This document shows, one piece after another, positions 1-11,272 of a stretch of DNA of 64,000 bases. Source of the DNA: Aedes albopictus (Eukaryota > Arthropoda > Insecta > Diptera > Culicidae); assembly GCF_035046485.1 (NCBI RefSeq), contig NC_085138.1, positions 342,934,263 to 342,998,262 on the forward strand, given 5' to 3'. The notes below the pieces were generated by a model. It did not search any database, was not told where the DNA came from, and worked only from the letters and a program-made list of their open reading frames with translations. Numbering within the stretch: the first letter of the stretch is position 1; each line of letters opens with the position of its first letter. The position numbers were made by a program, and so were the translations under genes.

Positions 1-960
1 AGTGCTTTCTTGAGCACCAAATTTCTCCACTGGTTTCTATGCGCCGTTCTCTGAAGAACGGGAAGAAAACCCTGTAACTCTCGGCATACATCGAGCCTGT
101 GACTCGAACAGTTCTTTTGCAGAAACTTTCAAAGCAAGAAGTTTGCCGCACACATTTCTAGCTAAATTACAGAAGTTCTCAGAGTTATAATCGGAGAGGT
201 TTCCAAAACATTTGCTGATTAAATACTCGAATAAATTTTTGAAGCAAGTTTTGTCGTAATTGTCGGAAGTGTATTCCGAAAAAATCTGCTGTTGGAATTT
301 CCTTAATACTTTCTGAAGAAATCTCGAAGGAATAGCAGAAAGAATTCTTATAAGAATTATATAAGGGAGCACAGATACAGAAATTAAAAAAAAAATACCG
401 ACGGAAATCACGATAAAAATGCAGAAAGAATTACCCAAGACATTCCCAGAGAAACTTATAAGGATGTTCTCAGAGTCATTATCGAATGAATAACCAAAAG
501 AAGGTTATTCTCAAAGAAATTGCCAGAAGCGTTATTGGAGAAAATAAAAAAACAAGTACATTCAAATACCAAAAAAGTTGTTGACAAAATTAAAGAAAAA
601 ACGCATAAGAGACTGCCACAAAAATTGGTGTGGGAACAAATTCCAAACATATTACTGTAGAAATTCTCAAAGAAATTGCGGAAGGTGGTCCAAAGAAACT
701 AGCGAAAAAAATTACTGGTTTCAAAGAATTACCTAAATAAATTGCCGGGGATATTCCCTGAGGAATTGCCGAAAGCATACATTTCTTGTATTAAAAAAAC
801 CTTGTAATACTGGTCGGACTCGATTATTCGGAGTCCCAGTTTTGGAACCTCCCTAAACCCATATATTGCAAACAAAATTCTGTACGAGCCTAAAATTTTG
901 ACTGATTGTAATTGCAAATTTTACAAAAACTCAAAATTTCATTCAAATTAAATTTGAAAA
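1..960. repeat. Degenerate AT-rich interspersed repeat (GAAGAAATT-type)
   Basis: Short phrases such as GAAGAAATT, CCAAAGAAAC and AAATTGCCG recur roughly every 25 to 35 bases with no lasting open frame. The same style of sequence returns at 25350-26050 and 27330-27745, so it is a dispersed family and not a local gene. I see no coding sequence, terminal repeats or target duplication here. Confidence 0.55.
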
Positions 961-1028
961 GAAAACACAAATCTCTTCTATAGTACGTTGTTAATATAGT
1001 TTATTGCATTGCTAACTGGACTGCGACA

Positions 1029-1180
1029 AAGTACGGAATCTCAAATAAAAGTGCGATATTGCATCAAATCGTTCCGGTGTCTTCACCGCACTTATTCATC
1101 ACGAGCTAATGAATAAGTGCGGTGAAGACACCGGAACGATCTGACGCAACATCGCACTTTTATTTGAGATTCCGCACTTC
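1029..1180. repeat. Near-perfect palindrome (foldback)
   Basis: The left arm 1029-1099 and right arm 1109-1180 are reverse complements around a 9-base spacer. The central 30 bases of each arm (CCGGTGTCTTCACCGCACTT and its complement) match without error. It is probably a foldback MITE. I could not fix a target duplication. Confidence 0.8.
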
Positions 1181-1377
1181 ATCGTCGCACTTATAACCGC
1201 GCAATGCGCAATAGTTTCCAAGATTTACATTTCTCATAATACCTCTGAAAATTGTATACTTGAACCAAGACTTGAACATCTGATTGTGTTTAATCAACAA
1301 AAGAGTTGTGGGAGGTCCTCTAACGAGATGGCGATCAAGCTTCTCGTTTTACGAAAACAATCTGGTCAGCCCATGGT

Positions 1378-1657
1378 CTCTCTCTCTCTTCTTGGCGTAA
1401 CGTCCTCATTGGGACAAAGCCTGCTTCTCAGCTTAGTGTTCTATGAGCACTTCCACAGTTATTAACTGAGAGCTTCCTCTGCCAATGACCATTTTGCATG
1501 CGTATATCGTGTAGCAGGCACGAAGATACTCTATGCCCAAGGAAGTCAAGGAAATTTCCTTTACGAAAAGATCCTGGACCGACCGGGAATCGAACCCGTC
1601 ACCCTCAGCATGGTCATGCTGAATACCCGTGCGTTTACCGCCTCGGCTATATGGGTC
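1378..1657 (-). mobile_element. Feilai-type tRNA-derived SINE
   Basis: Read on the minus strand it starts with a tRNA-like head: A-box region in TATAGCCGAGGCGGTAAACG and B-box GGTTCGATTCCCGG. A tRNA-unrelated body follows, ending in a GAGAGA-rich tail. An 11-bp direct repeat CAGCCCATGGT lies at 1367-1377 and 1658-1668 and marks the target duplication. A full copy in the other orientation is at 35684-35973. The Feilai name follows from known Aedes aegypti SINEs. Confidence 0.9.
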
Positions 1658-1701
1658 CAGCCCATGGTGGCGATAGTTATTTCCAATACATTGACACGCA
1701 C

Positions 1702-2518
1702 GCACTGAAATAAATTTTGTTGTAGAAACTACAGATTTCATAGTAAAATTACTAACCGTACCTATGATTCTCAACCGACAGCTATTTCCTGTTAATTCCA
1801 CATTCCACTAAAACACTGTCAATAGGCTCCTAAAGTCCTATCGGGATTCTTGTTTTAAACCACAATATATGGTTCAAGAGTACATATTTACTCATTTTTT
1901 GACGTTTTTATTAACCGTAGTTGAAAATATATAATTTTTATTTTTTTAGCCTTTTGTCTCGTCCCTAGCTTATAACACATACTTTGAGTGATTTTTTTTC
2001 ACCGTGTATGTCAGATAGGAACATTTTTGAAATCCCAGTGCGAAAAATGTCGAGCTCAGTCACATAAGGTTGACCTCAAATGTCAAAGTAGAACTTTTTA
2101 CTATTTTATTTATTTCGAATTTTCTCATTATTCCTTTGTTTTTCAAGTTCAAGTAAAGTACAATTCCGATTAGAATACCATGCTTGATCGTATTATTCAA
2201 TATAAGCGAGATTTCGTCTTTAATTTTAGAACCCTATTGAACTAGCAGTGCTGTTAGCATTACCAAAAATAATCTAAATTTAACAGCTGGGCATTGTATT
2301 TTTAACCATACCGTGTTGTAAGATGCGTGTCCAGAAAAAAATGACAATGTTTTGTTGTTGAGGCGACTACGCTTTTGGTCAAATTTACTGCAATGCATTG
2401 TTACTTCAATCATATTTCAGTGAACTTAACAGATTTTGTTGTCGGTTGAGAATCATAGGAACGGTTAGTAATTTTACTATGGAATCGGTAATTTCCACAA
2501 CAAAATTTATTTCAGTGC
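1702..2518. mobile_element. Non-autonomous element with ~80-bp terminal inverted repeats
   Basis: GCACTGAAATAAATTTTGTT at 1702 reappears inverted ending at 2518. The arms (1702-1785 and 2440-2518) match over about 80 bases. The interior is AT-rich and has no coding potential. No clean target duplication is visible, so the superfamily is open. Confidence 0.7.
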
Positions 2519-2756
2519 GGGATTCAAGGCTTTCGCCACAGAGAAACATACGTCACACTCTACTCGCTTCCCATCGATTACCCATAGAAAAACAGACGTA
2601 ACACTTGCGAAATTTCCATCGACCACGCTTTTAACGATCATTTTAAATTTTCATAGTTGTGGCTTCCCTATAGTGAACGGCGGCTTGCGGTGAAAATTAC
2701 TATTTTGAGGGTCAATTTAAATGCACAACGCCACTTAATTTGTGCAGACATTAATT

Positions 2757-3977
2757 CCCAAAATAGCATCAGACCATGGACTTACCAGAAATGCCAGACA
2801 CCTCCTAGAATCTTATATGGAATGTTAAAAAATAGCTTTCATATTCTGGATTATTGTATCTTTTGTTAACTGCCAAATAATCTTGAATCGATTAACAAAT
2901 GGATAAGAAAATCAGCGAGATGCACTTTGTCTAATATCTCTTAATCAGTGGAATAAATTAGCTCCGAAGTACTTGGTATTCATGGTTATGGTGTAAAAAG
3001 GACAAAAATGACATATCTACTAAGTTAATCAATTTTGGCATTAACTAGTTATTTTGGCTGTCCGGTTCTTGCATTTTTTCCACATTATATAAATTCAAAG
3101 CTTTCATTAAACATATTGTTAGTTTTCATAAAATTCCTGTGTATTTGTAATTTGTTAATTATAATTTTGTTGAAAACAATAACCTGCTAGAATACACTTT
3201 GTATGAGATCAGCATTATTTATTGAAAAATAATTTCCCATAGACTGGTGAAAAACTAATGCAAGATAACAAGTGAATATAATAATAAAAACCCGATTTAA
3301 TCCACCTATAGTGAACAGAACCCTCCTTACACTTATTAAAATTAGTGTTGTATTATTTGTATTGAACATATTTATTTTGTGTAATTGACCAAAAGTTCTG
3401 GAAAATACTGTGGATTTGGCATCTAGTGGATTGGTTTCCAAAATAGCATCATAGACCATGGACTAAACTACCAGAAATGCCAGACACCTCCTAGAATCTT
3501 GTATGGAATGTTTAAAAAATAGCTTATACATTCTGGAATATTGTATCTTTTGTTAACTGCCAAAAGATCTTGAATCGATTAACAAATGGGTAAGAAAATC
3601 AGCGAGATACACTTCGTCTAATATCTCTTAATCAGTCGATTAATTTAGCTCCGAAGTACTTAGTATTCATGTTTATGGTGTAGAAAGGACAAAAACGATA
3701 TATCTACTAAGTTAATCAGTTTTGGCATTAACTAGTTATTTTGGCTATCCGGTTCTTGCATTTTTCCCACAATATATAAATTCAAAGCTTTCATTTAACA
3801 TATTGTTAGTTTTAATAGAATTCCTGTGTATTTGTAATTTGTTATTTATAATTTTATTGAAAACAATAACCTGCTAGTATACACTTTGTATGAGGTCATC
3901 ATTATTTATTGAAAAACAATTTTCCATAGACTGGTCAAAATCTAATGCAAGATAACAAGCGAATATAATAATAAAAA
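2757..3977. repeat. Direct duplication with 680-bp period
   Basis: About 540 bases from 2757 (starting AAAATAGCATC) are repeated from 3437 with roughly 5% differences and a few small indels. Between the copies lies about 140 bases of unique AT-rich sequence. No coding frame is kept in either copy. Confidence 0.85.
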
Positions 3978-5204
3978 AGAATTTATTGAAATACTCTTCG
4001 TAAGATATCTCAGTAATCAAATGTCGATTCGAAATAAAATTTCAGGGCCTTTTACAAGGATATTGTAGCTTTCATTTGGTGCTTAGAGAACCCAAATCGG
4101 TTGACAGACGGCTGAGATATTTATTATAGTACTCTTGGTCAAAAATCTCTCAACAAGTTAACCTGTATTACTCCCAAGTACTCTTTGAAAGATATCTCGA
4201 TAACCAAATGTCCAATCCTAATGAAATTGAATAGGGTTCTACTACAATGTTGTAGCTTTCATTTGGAGCCAGCACGCTAACCCTCAGTTACCCAGATTGG
4301 TGTCAAAGCGACCCAGATTGAGCAAAACTGCAGTTACTCTAATCTGAGTAAGGGCACCTTTACTCAAATCTGGGTTACCGATGTTGGTGGCAAAATCTGG
4401 GTAAACGGTACCCAGCTCCTCCGGGGCCTTTATTTTGTTAATTTATTTTCAATTTAGATTTTAAATAAAAAGCTCCCAACTTCCATGTGCTGTTCACTTA
4501 CCTGATGCAGGAAAACAGTTCCCCGGAATAATTTAACTGTTTTCCAGCCATTTGTCAGCATATTTTCCACGAAAACATTCATAATTTGAAGCGTTCTCCT
4601 GACCGCTGCCATTTTCTTAAGCCGGAAAATGACAAAGTGCCGATTACCCAAATCTTTACCCAGATTCAACGAATCTGGGTTTTCGCGTTACCCGGATTTT
4701 GACAACTGCTAACAACATGAAAATCCGGGTCGAATCGACCCAGTCGATGGGTAGTTTCAGGTTAGCGTGAGGAGAACCGAAATCGGTTGACAGACAGCTA
4801 AGATATTTATTATGATACACTTGGACAAAAATCTCAAAAGGTGTAGTTGTATAAATCCTAAGTACTCTTCGAAAGATATCTCTGTAACCAAATATCCAAT
4901 CGAAATAAAATTTGTGGGCAATCTACTAGGATGCTGTAGCTTTCATTTGGTGCCAAGAGAACCCAAATCGATTGACAAACGGCCGAAATATTTATTATAA
5001 TACACTTGGTCAAAAATCTTAAAAAGTTTAGATGTATGACTCATAAGTACTCTTCGAGAGATATCTCGGTAACCAAACGTCCAATTGAAAAAAAATTCAA
5101 TAGCGTTCTACTAGGATGTAGTAGCTTTCATTTGCTTCCAAGAGAACTCAAATCGGTTGACAGACGGCTGAGAAACGTGCGTGACTTTTTTTTTGTAACG
5201 CACA
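3975..5204. repeat. Tandem array of ~185-bp monomers
   Basis: Phrases such as GGTTGACAGACGGCTGAGA, GATATCTCGGTAACCAAA and TAGCTTTCATTTGG recur at about 185-base spacing near 4090, 4790, 4970 and 5155. One monomer is interrupted by the inverted-repeat element at 4273-4769. The array runs into the CA microsatellite and a conserved tail ending near 5390, an arrangement that suggests the 3' region of a retroelement. Confidence 0.75.
4273..4769. mobile_element. MITE with CACGCTAACC termini
   Basis: CACGCTAACC at 4273 and GGTTAGCGTG ending at 4769 are inverse complements, and the similarity extends imperfectly for about 45 bases. The motif ACCCAGATTNG is reiterated inside. It sits within a monomer of the surrounding array, which shows it is an insertion. 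The target duplication is at most 2 bp. Confidence 0.7.
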
Positions 5205-5262
5205 TACACACACACACACATACACACATACACACATACACACATACACACACACACACATA
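5205..5262. repeat. CA/TACACA microsatellite
   Basis: Simple sequence of (CA)n interrupted by TA steps. It joins the 185-bp array to a GC-rich tail (about 5270-5390) carrying GACTCGGCCCTCCGGGCCTC and ending AAGAAGGGTAAAAC. Such a tail is typical of the 3' end of mosquito non-LTR elements or SINEs. Confidence 0.85.
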
Positions 5263-5639
5263 CAGACATTTGCTCAGTTCGTCGAGCTGAGTTCATTGGT
5301 ATATGAGACTCGGCCCTCCGGGCCTCGGATCGAAAGTCGGTTTTTCGAGCGATATTTATACCCTTCTTATGGGTGTAAGAAGGGTAAAACATTTTATGCT
5401 TGTCATTACTGCAAGCCGCCTTTCAGTGTAACCAGAGGTGCGCACATCGTTTTTCCATGCGTTTGACGTTTCACACTAGCGCCTTCTGTTGACGATATTG
5501 CACAACACAGTGATTCGTGCAACTTTTCCACCAGGTGATGGTAGTGTGATCTGGGCGATAGATTTCAAAGAAAATCGTTCAAGGTGTTACGTCTGTTTGT
5601 GTGTGAATTACCTTTTTAACGGTTGATTCAAATATTCGG

Positions 5640-7400
5640 TACACGGACAGAAATGTCTTCTGATTCATATAACCATTTCCATAGTTCTCTCAAGCTTCAA
5701 AGATATTCTTGGGATAATTACTTCAAATGGTTGACTCACAATGATTTGATGTCTGCATCAAGCATATGTTTCATTTAAATAAACATCATTGAATATTAAC
5801 CTTCAAATGCTTAAACCAAGCATATAAGTCATTACGTTAACCTAACCCTTTACTGACCCGGACGCCTGACTACTGTCTACTCAGTCATTGTTCATCATGG
5901 CGGCTGCGGCAGTTCAATGTGACGACGACTTGTCATAATTTCATTGAATAAATCGTTTTCCTGACTGTTCTTGAATTGTTTCTTCCTGGGAGAATAAAGA
6001 GTGTACTTCTAGTTATCTTAATGGAATTCTCCACTTGAGCTTCAGGTAGGTAAGTGGGCTAATGGTAATGGGGTGCATGAATTCGCAAATTCATGATAGG
6101 TATCTATATTGTTTTCAATGTTTTCCGAATGCAGCACACATATTTCTGAATTGCCTGTTCGGTACTTTTTTGTCGAGATTATAACAGCAGTACGATCTCG
6201 GTAGTTTCGGTAATCGATTTTACTGAGGTTCAGTAAAACAACTGTCAAAATCGTATGGAAAAGGTAAACAATGCATTTTTGCTGAACGAGCTCGGTGCTC
6301 AGCAGTTTTAATCTCGTCAAAAAATTACCGAACTCGGTAATCAAAATTAAGTGTGAGCTAACCGTACACCACTGATTAAAAGATGGCCCGAAATGCAGTA
6401 GCCGTAGCATCGTAGCCAGAGGAAGAGGCATCCACCGTAATCAACGCAATCTTGTTGGGGTTGGGACCTCCCGGTTCGGACAAGGGAAACCAGCCTCCGC
6501 TGCTACAGGAGATGATCGATTCCAATCTGGAAAAACTGCAATCTGGAGTGCAAAAGTGGATTCCTCCTGGACGGTTTTACTTGGACGGCTGTGCAAGTCA
6601 AGAAACTGGACGACCTGCTGGAGAAGCACAAGACACAAGTCCGGAATCGACATAAATCTGTTGGTGCGTCGTACCACCAGTCGTTTGATTCATCAGACCA
6701 GCGGTGATGAAACGCTTAGAAGAAGCCTATTACGAGCAGACTAAATTCCTGGCTGACTACTACGCCCTCGCGTGAACTGCACTTCTAGGTGGATGCCGCC
6801 AAGAGTGTGCCAGGAATATTTGAGAATTTTTTTTGCGCATTTAGGCTTGTAATCATTTGAATCACAAAAACAATAAAAATTAAGGAAAATAAAGGATTTT
6901 TTTGCTAATAAAACGTTGCTTTAATGGTTGTCTAGTGCAATATGTTATAACTAGAACATATAGCACTAAAATACCACCATTATAGAAATGTTCATCCTTA
7001 ATTTGAAGCTTTTGATTCTAGAAAAGTAACATAACCTCATTTGAACGATTTTTTGTGCATGCTTACAACAATCATCCGATTCAGTTAGTTCAAGCTTCAA
7101 GTGTAGGGTTAAGAATGATTAAGTTAAGCATACATATGCTTGAGTCTACCATGAGTTTAAATGAGCTGTCAAACCATCAACAATAAATATTGTTGACATA
7201 TGCATAATATGGTTGAGTCAACCATATTTCTTGCTTCAATCAGTTCAACAATTTTAATCATTTCAAGCTTGTATTATGCTTCGTCCTATGGTATTATGCG
7301 TAATACAATCTCAAAAAGGGCTTATATAAAAGTCAGTGCACAAATATGCTTGATCGCGACCGCAATATGGTTGATATAACTTTATTTTTTTCTCCGTGTA
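5640..7400. mobile_element. Insertion bounded by TACACGGA / TCCGTGTA
   Basis: TACACGGAC at 5640 and TCCGTGTA ending at 7400 form short inverted ends, consistent with a TA target. The flanks (ending GGTTGATTCAAATATTCGG and resuming GTTGGTC) are found joined, without the insert, in a related sequence near 30668-30760. That supports a clean insertion. The interior holds the gene-like fragment at 6364-6790 and AT-rich filler with repeated CAAGCATAT and TCAAGCTT phrases. Confidence 0.6.
6364..6790 (+). pseudogene. Decayed gene-like fragment, function not recognised
   Basis: This stretch has coding-like composition unlike its AT-rich surroundings. One frame reads LLQEMIDSNLEKLQSGVQKW (6499-6558). 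A shifted frame continues with a charged, helix-like VKKLDDLLEKHKTQVRNRH (about 6595-6650), and a third gives MKRLEEAYYEQTKFLADYYA (about 6710-6770). Frame changes and in-frame stops break any single product. AATAAA motifs follow near 6870-6890. It looks like a processed or captured gene copy inside the 5640-7400 element. I do not recognise the parent. Confidence 0.4.
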
Positions 7401-7594
7401 GTTGGTCAATTGACCAGTCGTGGGGTTGGCATAGTTTTTGCTCCTCTTTGACGTTTGCTCACTACCGCCATCTACTGGCGGCTTATCCAAACACGTACCG
7501 AACAGAATGATAAAGGAGTATTGTGATTAATCTTTATGCTTCGATACAAATATGCATACGTTGATGTCAAAAATTGAATATATTCCGATAAATA

Positions 7595-7883
7595 CAGTAG
7601 ACGTTCGATAAGTGCAACATGTTTACGTTTCACTTACCGAATGAAATTCGATAACTGCAACAACTGACAGACGCCAAAGAACTGTCAGTCGCTGCAGAAT
7701 GCAGCTAATATGCATTCAGAAAACATCGCACTGCAACAAAAGTGCATGCGAAAAACATCGCATCGCTGTTGACATTTGATTTTGACGGAAAGCGGTGCGA
7801 CAACTGCAAATTTGTGGCACTTAGCGGACTGGCACTTAAAAAGCATTTCAGTTAAACCGTTTGCATCCAGGGAGCGTCTACTG
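7595..7883. mobile_element. TA-flanked MITE, TIR CAGTAGACG
   Basis: CAGTAGACGTTC at 7595 and its inverse GAGCGTCTACTG ending at 7883 are flanked on both sides by TA (7593-7594, 7884-7885). TA duplication and CAG termini fit the Tc1/mariner-pogo group. A truncated relative begins at about 44431 (CAGTAGATGTTTCGG). Confidence 0.8.
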
Positions 7884-8330
7884 TACCAAATTTGGGCGAG
7901 TTCAATTTCGTCGCCAAAGTCTGATTATTCGTAACAACCCGAATAAAACGGTATCATACAACAGTTTTACAGTGTATCATTTTCTTATTATTCATATTAT
8001 CATAAACTGGATTATTTATCGCTGATACGACATATGATATTAATGATAGTACTTATCATTTTGGGAGTTTGAATGATAGACCGAATGGGTTGTTAAGTAT
8101 CGTTACCATTCAAAAACGCTATTTTTCTCGAACAAAATTTTTGCGGAATCATAGATGCCATAATCACTTTATCATTAACTTTATGATACGACGAATAATA
8201 AAAACAAAACGGAAATATTTCACCACATCTGTTTTACCGACCCCAAAAAATGTACACCCCTGCGGGCATTTGTCAAATTTGCTCACGATTAACTGAATCA
8301 TTGTTTACTTTCGTCGTATTTTTTATTCGC

Positions 8331-8412
8331 TGGAACGGGAATCGAACAGTATCAGATTGCCGTGGCCAAAGTTGTTTCTGAATGTTCACGGTGTTTATCC
8401 ACTACACCATGT
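8331..8412 (-). other. tRNA-like sequence (SINE head or tRNA relic)
   Basis: On the minus strand TGGTGTAGTGGATAAACACC resembles a tRNA D-arm/A-box and GTTCGATTCCCG is a B-box. The spacing is longer than in a normal tRNA and the acceptor stem is not convincing. It is more likely the head of a SINE than a working tRNA gene. Confidence 0.45.
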
Positions 8413-8683
8413 GAAACCTGTGCTCGTGGTTGACTGAAATTCGATGGTGTTGTGAAGGTGGCTAAGAAGTTAACGAGGAGAACCGAGGGGAAAATTTATA
8501 GTCTTTGCTATGAAGACAAAAGCTCCAGTGGAAAAATCCCCTGAAAAGGGAACCTTTGGAGATTCCGGTTCCGGTTCGAAGCAGCTCTTAGTGACAACGC
8601 GTTCTCTGGTAGAGCAAATTGGAGCCATCACTGTTGTGCAGTTTATCTTGTCTGCTCAGAAGTATCGAATCCTGTCACTATTA

Positions 8684-8848
8684 GGGTTCATTCAAATATT
8701 ACGTAACGCAAAATTTGGCAATTTTAGACCCCCTCCCTCCCCCACGTAACAAATTTTGTATGAGAGATTTCGAAATTTTGTATGAAGCGTAACACAGCGC
8801 TAGACCCCCTCCCTCCCCCTTAGCGTTACGTAATATTTGAATGAACCC
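8684..8848. mobile_element. PIF/Harbinger-like MITE with TTA duplication
   Basis: GGGTTCATTCAAATATTACG at 8684 has its exact inverse ending at 8848, and TTA flanks both sides (8681-8683, 8849-8851). The TIR core contains TTACGTAA, and two C-rich runs of CCCCCTCCCTCCCCC lie inside. Elements at 19733 and 54355 share this plan. Confidence 0.85.
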
Positions 8849-9237
8849 TTACACACAATATCGAAACAACTTGTGCATTTCATGCCTAGGGGCAGGACAG
8901 ATACAGCGAGAGTAACTCTGTTATCGAAGTGTTGCTCAGAATTCCTCAGGGTTGCTCTGGATCACTCTGGTTTTCCTGAAGTGTTGCCTGATACCAGTGA
9001 AAAATCGAGCAGTCTTGCCCGATTTTCCGCTTCGTAGAGACGTTTCTGAATGGATTCGAACAAAAAGAGTTACTCAGGATTGCTCAGAGTTGCTCCGGAT
9101 CCCGTATAAAAATGAACCATTGATTCTGTTGTGAAAATTGTAGACAAACAATAGAATCTTATGTTAACAATGTTTTCTATTGTATATGTATTGTACAGCA
9201 TATTTCAAAACGTTATTCGTTGAAATAGTAACAATGG
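8849..9237. other. No gene seen
   Basis: Mixed sequence with several TTGCTCAGA/TTGCTCTGGATCAC phrases in loose repetition. No open frame with coding character and no element ends could be fixed. Confidence 0.5.
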
Positions 9238-9359
9238 ATTAACATTAGATTTCATTGTTACAGTATTTTCTTTAGGCATACGGTAGATTCACATTAGATT
9301 TCTTTGTTACAGTGTTTTCTAATGGCATACAGTAGAATTACATTAGATTCCTTTGTTAC
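9238..9359. repeat. Three ~50-bp tandem units
   Basis: ACATTAGATTTCNTTGTTAC recurs at about 9240, 9290 and 9338 with GGCATACNGTAGA between units. The units resemble the ACATTAGAA/TTTTCTATTG phrases of the array at 13780-15125. Confidence 0.7.
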
Positions 9360-9612
9360 CATAATGTTTCACACCGAACCCCGTAGCACCCGATGAGTGC
9401 CATGGAATTTGGCCGATTTTGTGTAACCCTCTCACACATTTTTGTGTTTGAAATTTTAAGCGTGTTTGTTTTGATGACCTCCGGGGCTCCGGGTGAGTGA
9501 AGTGCGATGAAAAATTTGCTGCTGCGTGAAATTGAATCGGGTTCTGCGTGTGCCGATAAATCTAGATTTCCGGAGTCTGTCTCGAAAAGTGTGACAGTAC
9601 GTGTATTAGGTA

Positions 9613-10403
9613 GGGTAAGGCGGGGCAAGATGGGTCGCGGGGCAAGATGGGTCAGTGCCATTTTCCGGCGCATTACTCATGTTTTGATTATGTCAATAAT
9701 TTTGTTAGATGACCAGCATGAATATACAAAAATTTTGGGGCATTGATTGAACAATTATTCACTCTCATTGGAAATTAAAAATAAAATGGTTTTTAGTCAT
9801 TTTTCTTATGCGATACATTCCATATAATCTCCATATAAACGGCCGCGGGGCAAGATGGGTCACCTTCAATCTTGAACGTATATTTGGAGCATTCAAAAGT
9901 TATTTATTTTTTATTACAAGACTATCTTATAGATGACTTCAATCAAGCGGAATGAACGCTCAAAATTATAACATAAAATTAAGATAATTTTTTAGTGAAA
10001 ACATCGATTTTCAAGTCGCCTTAGGACCACTCAACTCGTAAAATTTTTTATATTCCAAATCAATTTATAAAATGTTTACTAGTAGCTCTTGTTTACTCAG
10101 TATGGATATGGAGCATGTATGAATGCGGAACAAATCTTATATTTTGACGTTTTTCGTTGAGAAAATGTGAATTACTTAAAAGGTGACCCATCTTGCCCCG
10201 CACTTTTTTCACGGCGCAAAATCGATCACTTTTTAAAACTGCTTGTTTAACATCATATTTTGTATTTAACGTACTTTTTATCAACTTTTAGCATAGCTAA
10301 CTAGTGTATTAAAGAGTAGCGGACGAATACGAACCAATACGATTTGTATTTATAAAGTTATGGTGATCCATCCTTAGGTGACCCATCTTGCCCCGCCCCA
10401 CCC
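9613..10403. mobile_element. TA-flanked element, TIR GGGTAAGGCGGGGCAAGATG
   Basis: The first 24 bases from 9613 recur inverted, ending at 10403, and TA lies at both borders (9611-9612, 10404-10405). The phrase GGGGCAAGATGGGTC occurs twice at the left end, again near 9845, and inverted near 10183 and 10377. The repetition looks like a subterminal binding-site array. No transposase is visible in its 791 bases. Confidence 0.8.
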
Positions 10404-10526
10404 TATAGGAAAATAACGTGACATAGGGGGAAAGGGGGGCTAGAAATCCCGAAAAACGATGGACGTAATGAATTAACCTTCCCTTAGCTATGTTAAAAGT
10501 CGATAAAAAAAATAAAATACAAAATA

Positions 10527-11061
10527 GGGTATTTTAACCAATAGTGGACCCCTTAGTAGCTGAAAATTGTTCTGATCATTAAAACAGTATGATATTCCAA
10601 TTAAATTGCCCCTGTCAACGTTTGCACAGCAAGTTCTATGTCTTTCCTGCACATTGCACACAAAAACCTCACCAAACCACCCTATATTTCCCATAAAATA
10701 ATCATTTCAAATCTGGCTCAAATTATCCTATAGTGGTCCCCCCGGGGTCCACTATAGGATTGTTGGGGTCCACTATAGGATAAATCGTATTCTCTTACCA
10801 TGTTAAAACGGAGACAATAGTGGACCTCCTTGGATTTAACCAATAGTGGTCCCCCAGATTTGTTTACATTTACAAATTTGTTCAAAAAAATCAAATTATT
10901 GCTTTCCAGCGTAGCTCCACCACTTGTAACTACTGGCTAGGAACATGATCCATCGTCTCCCGGTGGAAGTTCACCGGTAAAAACAGATTTAAGCAGGAAA
11001 ATTAGGAAAAATATAAGGGGGTCCACTATAGGTAAGGGGTCCACTATTGGCTAAAATACCC
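10527..11061. mobile_element. TA-flanked MITE with reiterated TAGTGGACCCC
   Basis: GGGTATTTTAACCAATAGTG at 10527 is inverted at the right end (11061), with TA on each side. TAGTGGACCCC or TAGTGGTCCCC appears eight times in both orientations (near 10541, 10731, 10745, 10768, 10813, 10843, 11020, 11037), including a back-to-back palindrome near 10735. There is no coding sequence. Confidence 0.85.
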
Positions 11062-11099
11062 TAAGATTTAGAACAAACAGGTTTAGAAAAAGACCGATT

Positions 11100-11190
11100 T
11101 TGGGCCTTGAAAAAAGTGTGGGGCAAGATGGGTCACCTTTCAAGTAATTCAGGGTTTTCCTAACGAAAAACGGCAATATGTACGATTTTT
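11100..11190. repeat. Inverted copy of an internal piece of the 9613 element
   Basis: GGGGCAAGATGGGTCACCTT followed by AAGTAATTCA and AACGAAAAAC matches the reverse complement of about 10130-10210. A second related element was probably cut here by insertions. Confidence 0.7.
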
Positions 11191-11272
11191 TCTGTATTAA
11201 TGAAACATATGTTTATAGCAACTACTAATTTTATTGTTTTTCTGTTATTCTTACTCATTCCATCGTGCATAT

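Noticed and set aside
5006..5392. Histidine/threonine- or valine-cysteine-rich frames
   Set aside because: They translate the CA microsatellite.
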